A stretch of DNA of 64,000 nt from the NCBI GenBank assembly GCA_029216955.1, contig JANAVB010015621.1:1-64000 (forward strand). The letters are read 5' to 3'. This document shows, piece after piece, positions 57,551 to 64,000 of the stretch. The stretch comes from Iris pallida (lineage: Eukaryota > Streptophyta > Magnoliopsida > Asparagales > Iridaceae). How positions within the stretch are numbered: position 1 is the first letter of the stretch; the number at the start of each line of letters is the position of its first letter. Below the pieces are notes generated by a model, which was not told the origin of the DNA, did not search any database, and saw only the letters and a list, made by a program, of their open reading frames with translations. The position numbers were made by a program, and so were the translations under genes.

Positions 57551-59554
57551 ATGTCGAAGAGCTCGGTTCCCTCTCCTAGGGTTTTCTCGGCGGCGACTTC
57601 GCCTCCCCCCCGACCCCTCGACCCGCTCGCGGGGAGGGAGGCTCGACGGCTTGGAGGGACGGGGGGAGGTCGGCCTCTCCTGCCCGGAGGAGGATCGGGC
57701 GGCGGCAAGCAAGGGATTCCCCCAAACAAGGGGGGTCGGGCGGCGGAAGTGGGACCCTCCCAGGCGTGGGAGGGTCGGGCGGGGGCAGCGGAAGCGGGAC
57801 AGGTCCAGGCGGCAACAAATCGGGCAGCGGCGGAGTGTCCCCCCCGGAGGGGGGGGGGTCGGGTGGCGGCGGTGTCACCCCCCCAGGCGGGGAGGGGTCG
57901 GGCAGCGGTAAGGAGGCTTTGGGCGGCTGTAGTGGGACCCTCCCGGGCGGGGGTGGGGGGTCGGGCGGCATGGGAGGATTGGGGGCTTCGGCTACCGTAT
58001 TCGAGTTCGGGTCCGGGGTGGACAACTCTAGAGAGGCGGGCTGGCAGACGGTGACGAGACGTCGGACTGGCGGGAGACGAGGGGCCCAAACTCAAGTATC
58101 GGGGCGGACGGGGCCAGGGAATTATGGGACTCGATCTTCAACAGGCACGGTTGATCCCCGTCGTCGTGGGGGAGGTACGGTGCGCACTGTACCAGGGTGG
58201 AGGCCAAAGGCGACGGCAAGTAGAGAAGGCTAAGGGCATTGCCGTTGCTGATGGCAGGAAAGGCCCGGGTCCTGCGAACCCTACGACCAGGGCACACACT
58301 GAGGAGCGGCGGCCCCGGTCATGGAAGGAGGTTTGCACGCCGGTGGCGACGAAAAGCCCATTGTCGATGGAATTTGTCACACCGATGTCTGTTGGAGGAG
58401 GGCTACGGGCGTATTTCCCCGCAGAGGAAATAGCGGTGGTTTCAGAATTCTAGAAGAACACTCTGGTGTTGTATGTGTTAGGGAACAAACCATTCTATGG
58501 CCAAATCCGAGGTTATGCGGAGCGAGTCTGGAGACCCAAAGGTAGCATGGAATTCTTCTCCAGGGAGAATGGGTTCTACTATGTCAAATTTGGTCTAGCG
58601 GAGGATGTGACCAGGATTCTGCAGGGAGGGCCTTGGTCATTTGATGTGAGACTCATTATACTGAAGGAGTGGACGCCGGAGCTAAGATGTGAGAAGGAGG
58701 TGCTGAACGCTATTCCCATCTGGATTCGATTTCCAGAGTTTCCTGTGAAGTATTGGAGTATTCCGCTTCTCATGAGACTGGCCAGCCTCGTGGGGAAGCC
58801 GATCAAGGCAGACGAGGCCACTGCTTTCCGTACCAGACTTATGTATGCCAGGGTCTTCGTGGAGATCAAGGCGGGCTCGGATCTTCCGAGCATGCTTGAG
58901 TATCAGGTCCCGTCTGGGGAGGTTCTGACACATTCGGTGGAGTATGACTGGGTTCCACCCATGTGTTCATACTACAAGTGTTTTGGGCACTCTACCGGTG
59001 CATGCAAACACAAGGGGAAGGAGGCCGCCAGGCCACCGACGGTTCAGACGGAGGCTACCGGGATGGAGCAAGCTCCCAGTCACTTACCTGGAGAGTCGTC
59101 GCCAGATAGACATATGGAGGAGGACACAGTGATGGAGGTAGAGAGGAGGCTGGAGTCAGGATCACCGCAGAGACATGAGATGGAGTCAGGATCACCGCAG
59201 AGACATGAGAGCACGCAGGGCGCTCTCGTCCCTTTCAGGCCACAGAGGACCATGGTTACTAGGGGTATGAGCGCGGCTGAGAGTGGTCAGATGGTGATGG
59301 AGGCCTCCCCGGCGATTATGGTTTACAGCAGCAGGAAAAGGCATGCTCCGGCCACGCGGGAGGATATCCCCCAGGCGCGGGATCTGGAAGACCAGACGGA
59401 AGCCAATCCTGACTGGACACTTACTCTTAGCAGGATTCAGGCGCATCTTGCTCCTTCCTCCATGGTGGATGCAGTCATTGATCAGGCGGATGAGACACTT
59501 CCCTCGAGTGTCGATCCAGACGAATTCCAGGGGGACGCCTCACTTATTAATTAA
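57551..59554 (+). pseudogene. LINE ORF1: Gly-rich N-terminus, DUF4283, zinc knuckle
   Basis: ATG at 57551 (MSKSSVPSPRVFSAATSP) starts the frame. A G-run near 57740 shifts it, after which Gly/Pro repeats of the type SPPEGGGSGGG lead to FEFGSGVDNSREAGWQTVTR; a second shift near 58190 returns to the first frame. PRSWKEVC is followed by a DUF4283 domain split by TAG at 58451 (AEEIAVVSEF-*-KNTLVLYVLG). The domain continues with YGQIRGYAERVWRPKG, GFYYVKFGLAEDVTRIL, GGPWSFDVRLIILKEW and ARVFVEIKAG. The zinc knuckle reads CSYYKCFGHSTGAC (58962): the second Cys of CX2CX4HX4C is Tyr. A 30-base segment (ESGSPQRHEM) is duplicated at about 59155-59210. ORF1 proteins bind LINE RNA. Confidence 0.88.
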
Positions 59555-59559
59555 ATATC

Positions 59560-62500
59560 GGTCCTAGCATGGAACATTAGGGGGGTGTTCCATTGGACGA
59601 TGGAGGGAGATTGGAGGGGTTCTGAGGAGAGAGTCGTGTGACATTGCTATCTTGTTGGAGACGAAGATTAGAGGGGCCGTCATGCTCTCGCGTAGGACTC
59701 CGGCAAACTGGGATCACATCCACAACCTGGATCTTTGCGATATGGCAAGGATCTGGGTTAGGTGGAACCGAGGTAGCTGGGAGGGGGTGCAGATCCATAA
59801 ATCAGAACAACTCATTGGCATTACTTTCGAGAACAAAGGTGGGTTCCGATTCATCCTGGGTGCTGTATATGGGCACAATGACCGGAGACTCCGGGAGGCT
59901 TTGTGGGAGGACATTGTGCATCTGGGTCTTATGGCGGACAACATGCATCTCCCTCTGCTCATCATGGGGGACTTCAATGCTATGCTGCTTCGTCAAGAGA
60001 AGGTGGGAGGTCGTCCTGTTCCGGACTCGATCTTATATAACTTCCAGAGGTGTCTGCTTATGTCAGGGATGCGGGGGCTGGAGCGAGCTTGACATGTTTG
60101 GACCTGGCACAACAAGGCTACACATAATCGGATTGCGTCAGTTGGATCGGGCCTTGGGCAATAGTGAGTGGTTCAGGTGCTTTTCGAACTCAGTGGCGGA
60201 AGGTCTTGCGGCGGGGTACTAGCGACCATTCTCCTATCCGGGTTGGCCTCTGTGAGAGACCCACTTTGAGGGCGAGGCCGTTTCGGTATAACAACAGTTG
60301 GTATCTGTCGGCTGGATATGAGGAGGTGGTTACGGGAGAGATACAACACTTCCGGGATGGCACGGCTCAGTTCAGCATGGTTCACAAACTCAAGCAGCTC
60401 AAGCGTGCTCTCAGGGGTTGGGTGAAGACGAGACCGCGGACTTCTTTGGCGGATAAGGAAGCCGAGCTTCGGGACACTCAGTTGGCTCTCCAAGCTGACA
60501 TTCTGAACGGGGAGCTGGCGGCTAAGGAGAAGATCCTGATTGAGGAGGTCAGCATCATGAGATTGCAGGAGGAGATTAGTGCGACACAGAGGGCTAAATG
60601 TACCTGGCTCAAAGATGGAGACCGCTGCACCAAATTCTTCTACGATGTGATCCGCACCCGTCAGCATCGGAACAGCATTTCCAGACTTCTGAATGCAGAG
60701 GGACGTCTTGTAGGGGACCCGGTGGAGATTCAGGAGGAGGCCGTCAGATTTTACACTGACTTATATCAGCAGACGGATTGCACTAGCACGTTTCCAGCCC
60801 TTGTCACGAAGAGACTGGTGTCCCTCCATGGGAACAGCCTGCTTTTGGCACCTGTGAGGATGGAGGAGGTGGAAGACATTGTGATGAAGGCTAATCCCAA
60901 CAAAGCTCCCGGGCCTGATGGCTTCTCTTCAGGGTTCTTTAAGCGACACTGGGGTGTGCTTAAGGCCCCTGTTCTGGCGGCGGTACAGGAGTTCTTTGCG
61001 GAGGGCAGGCTTCTGAAGGAGATGAACCACACCTTCTTGACGCTGGTTCCTAAGAAGGAGGGAGCGACCTCACTTGCAGATTTTCGGCCCATTGCTTGCT
61101 GTAATTTTCTTTATAAGATTATCACTCATCTTATGTGCAGGCATATAGAGGGGATTATGCAGGAATTGGTGTCCCAGAATCAAGCAGCGTTCATCAAGGG
61201 CCGGTCGATAGCGAAGCACAGCCTGCTAGCTCATGAGATGGTGAGGGAGTTCAGCAAACCTGGGGGGATGAAGGCTTGTGTGAAGCTTGACCTCCGGAAA
61301 GCTTATGATACGGTCAACCGGGACTTCCTGTGTCACTTGATGCTTGCCATGGGGTTCGACGAGAGGTGGGTGCGAGGGTGAGGGAGTGTATTTGCTCCCC
61401 TACTTTCTCAGTCCTCATCCAGGGCAGGCCGCATGGCTACTTCAGGAGCAACAGGGGGTTGAGGCAGGGTGACCCCCTCTTCCCGTATTTATTTATCTTG
61501 GTGATGGAGTACTTTACATGCATGATGGATACGGCGGTGCATAGCAAGAGGATCGTCCCCCTTTTCCGGTTGGTGAGTCCGGTTATCTCCCATTTGATCT
61601 ATGCTGACGACTTATTGGTGCTACTCCAGCCTTCCATGCGGGGAATGAGAGCGCTCTCTGACATTATGGAGGAGTTCGGGCGGCTATCTGGGCTCCAGTT
61701 AAACAGGAAGAAAAGCAGAGTCTACTTCAGCTCCCGGTGTACATAGCAGGAGGAGAGAGCCTTCGCCTTGGGAGTGGACAGAGGCGAGCTCCCAGTGAAA
61801 TACCTGGGGGTCCCGCTGACGGTCAATATGCCAGAGAGCAGGATTGTCACAGCTTGGTGGATTTTGCTCAGAGGAGAGTGGAAGGCTGGCAAGCTGCGGG
61901 TCTATCATTTGGCGGACGGATTGAGTTGGTGCGTTCGGTTATTGCGGGCATCACGATGTCCTGGCTCCAGTCTATCCAGATCCCTACGGCTACTATTCGA
62001 AAAGTGGAGGCCATCTGTTGACTTCATCTGGAGGGGAGGGATGCATGCGATCTCCTGGGACCAGCTATGTCGGCCTCGGGAGGAAGGAGTGGGGTTGAGG
62101 CCTCTTCATGCGGTCAGGAAGGCAGCTTGTGTGAAGATGGCCTGGAGATTCATCAAGGGGGGGTCGCTCTGGGCGGAATGGATGGCGAACAGATACTTAC
62201 GGAGGACTAACTTCTGGACCTGCAGGATAGACAACAATTTCTCGGTCACGTTTAAGGCCATTTTGAGGTGTCGACCGGTGCTTTAGACCGCTATCTGCTG
62301 GAACATGAAAGATGGGACGACTACCGATCTGGCTAGACCCTTGGTTGGGTTCCAGATCCTTGCTCGAGATATTGGGAGGTCAGCTGGACAGAGAAGCGGG
62401 CAGGGGGCTCACATGCAGTCGGATCATCAGAGATGGAGTTTGGAGGCCATAAGGATATCCATATACTGCTCAGCTTGCCGAGGAGATTCGCCTTATTACT

Positions 62501-63031
62501 ATTGACGCTAGCCAGCATGGGGATTCCTGGAGCTGGGCCGGGCCAGGTACGGGGGGCGGGTCAGGTCTATTCTGCTTTCGTAGCTGCTACGACTTGGTTC
62601 GGACCCACCACGACCGGGCTGAGGAGGTGGACTTCATTTGGGGCAAGGGGGTTGCCCGAAAAATGCAACTATGTGTATACCGACTTCTACGGGGTAGACT
62701 GATGACGAGAGACAGACTCCTCAGGTTTGGGATGCAGATCCCGGATGCCAAATGTGTGCTATGTAATGGGGAGGACGAATCTATGGGGCATCTCTTCTTT
62801 GTATGCCCGGTGACCTGGCACATTTGGTGCGCGCAGCTGAGAGGGGTTGGGGTGGATAGAGAAATTCGGAGCATTCTCAGCTGGATCCGAGATCACAGAG
62901 GCCGGGATCCGGGGTGGACCAGAAGAGCCAGAGTTTGTCTCGCCGCGTCCGTTTGGCACATCTGGAAGGAGCGGAACAGACGTATTTTCGAGGGCTCGAC
63001 TACCCCCCTATTGGAATTCTACATAACATAG
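59560..63031 (+). pseudogene. LINE ORF2: endonuclease, reverse transcriptase, zf-RVT
   Basis: It begins just after the ORF1 stop with VLAWNIRGV. Endonuclease motifs in shifting frames: LLETKIRGAV (59655), AVYGHNDRRLREALW, MGDFNAML (59965), TWHNKATHNRI, GTSDHSPIRVGL (60220). RT in the frame 60164-61381: CTWLKDGDRCTKFFYDV, NPNKAPGPDGFSSGFFK, FRPIACCNFLYKII, QAAFIKGRSIAKHSLLAHE, KLDLRKAYDTVNRDFL. One base shift at about 61375, then RGLRQGDPLFPYLF and the catalytic YADDLLVLL (61600). Further shifts precede GELPVKYLGVPL, DFIWRGGMHAISWDQLCRP and the zf-RVT segment KCVLCNGEDESMGHLFFVC (62750), ending WHIWKERNRRIFEG. At least six frame breaks, so inactive in cis. Confidence 0.9.
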
Positions 63032-63152
63032 AATTCGATGTATCAGTAATGGCCCCATAATATTATAATTTGGGGCATGGGAAGTTGTGATATTTATGTA
63101 TTGTAATATCTTTTCCGCTATATGCGAGGAATAAATTCACCCTTATTCAAAA

Positions 63153-63181
63153 ATATATATATATATATATAGTTTGTAGTG

Positions 63182-63240
<59 letters not shown>
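63153..63240. repeat. Duplicated (TA)n-AGTTTGTAGTGAAA tract
   Basis: TA runs at 63153-63170 and 63185-63240 are each followed by AGTTTGTAGTGAAA. Confidence 0.9.
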
Positions 63241-63244
<4 letters not shown>

Positions 63245-63254
63245 TGTAGTGAAA

Positions 63255-64000
63255 TTGATGCCAACCTATCATTCTATCTCGAGATTATGTGCTGATATGC
63301 TGAGGTAAATCAGTGGAGATGGTACATTGCAAATATCCATTAGCATCCTTTTATATTGTTCTGTATATCATTTGTAATGGCAAGAAACATTAAAATAAAT
63401 CTTTCATTGAAGTTGGTCAGCAATTAAAGGTTCCTTGGTTGTTGTAGTTGTTGCTGTAGTGCAACAACCAACAAGTGGCTGTTTGGTATTGTGAAACTCA
63501 CCCTGAAGTGTGCACCAGGGGTGGAAGTGCACACCTATATGCGACTTCATTTGTTTCAATCAATGCCGAAGTGGAGACATGAACTGGAGGCATTATTGCC
63601 TTGCAGTTCCTGTTGGGCGTAAGTAGGGTGCAAAAGCAAGACACTCCACATCCCTTTCTTTGGCGGATGTGTGCGGAAGTGGCTGCTTGATATTTTTTCT
63701 AATTAAAGGTTAATATAGAGTGTTAATTATTTATAAGTTAAATACTTAGTAATAGTACTTAATTATCAATTTAGTAAATATTAATTTCTAATAAGTTACA
63801 TAGTTTAGTTAGGAAGCACAAACACCATTTGGGCCGTGTCGTCAGACGCATACCGTAAATGTATCCGACACGCCATAGATACTCCAAATTATAGTGAATA
63901 CATGTCAAAACATTGATGTGTTCGTATTGTCGTGTCCTATCCTTGTTCGTGCAACATAGGTGCCAACTACTTTATAATGCTAGTTAATGTTAAACAATTA
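63255..64000. other. Right end of the window, nothing recognised
   Basis: AT-rich DNA with short GTTGTAGTTGTTG and CGTGTC-type phrases and no frame with a domain. Confidence 0.5.

Larger units (their letters stand above)
57540..63152 (+). mobile_element. L1-type LINE, near full length, inactive
   Basis: ORF1 (DUF4283, zinc knuckle) is followed by ORF2 (endonuclease, RT, zf-RVT) and a short 3' tail with GGAATAAATTCACCC, ending in A/TA-rich DNA. There are multiple frameshifts and stops. The TA-rich flanks hide any target duplication. Confidence 0.9.

Overview
The window is nuclear DNA of a flowering plant. It has spliced genes with GT-AG introns, plant-type retroelements, Mutator and hAT transposons, a plastid DNA insertion and a PPR gene fragment. 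The lineage cannot be fixed. The plastid rpoB N-terminus (MLRNGNEEMSTIPG) looks to me more like monocot or magnoliid forms than core-eudicot ones, but that is recall and not a search. Almost the whole window is transposable elements nested in one another. The only candidate host gene is a set of small exons at 51.2 and 54.4 kb, with a damaged duplicate at 43.7 kb.

Layout. 0-3.9 kb: degenerate AT-rich DNA. 3.9-6.46 kb: truncated minus-strand LTR abutting a GC-rich PPR fragment. 7.2-9.6 kb: hAT MITE, short LTR-like unit and two fold-back MITEs. 9.9-10.36 kb: plastid DNA ending in the first codons of rpoB. 10.56-11.45 and 43.70-45.66 kb: one copy of a segmental duplication split by a large MULE; the undisrupted second copy is at 50.7-53.2 kb. 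11.46-43.70 kb: the MULE, swollen by later insertions. 46-50.7 kb: LTR scraps, an ORF1-only LINE-like unit and a hAT element. 54.9-57.15 kb: three hAT MITEs, two of them nested. 57.5-63.15 kb: a near-full-length L1-type LINE with broken ORFs.

The MULE carries two convergent spliced genes. On the plus strand is a plant-mobile-domain (PMD) gene of six exons. On the minus strand is a two-exon gene for a FAR1-type / MULE transposase / SWIM / OTU-protease fusion. The first introns of both genes and the space between their 3' ends are filled with palindromes of the form GGACTGCC-N8..11-GGCAGTCC. Both genes look dead: the PMD gene has stops, a frameshift and a 3.7 kb LTR insertion, and the transposase has Tyr at the first DDE aspartate.

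Between the two MULE genes sits a Ty3/gypsy element of the Tat type (19054-39615, TSD TGCCA), with dual RNase H and no chromodomain. Downstream of pol it carries two antisense genes, each with its own TATA box. One is a four-exon gene with perfectly matching intron phases whose large exon contains PMD-like motifs. The other is a ~107-codon ORF that has lost its ATG and lies just downstream of a 12-copy palindromic repeat. The element's 3' LTR is split by another solo-LTR-like insertion. Two classes of transposon, nested, each carry a PMD gene.

Inferred order of events: segmental duplication; MULE into one copy; LTR element into the PMD exon, and the Tat element into the MULE 3' intergenic space (relative order of these two unknown); LTR element into the Tat 3' LTR.
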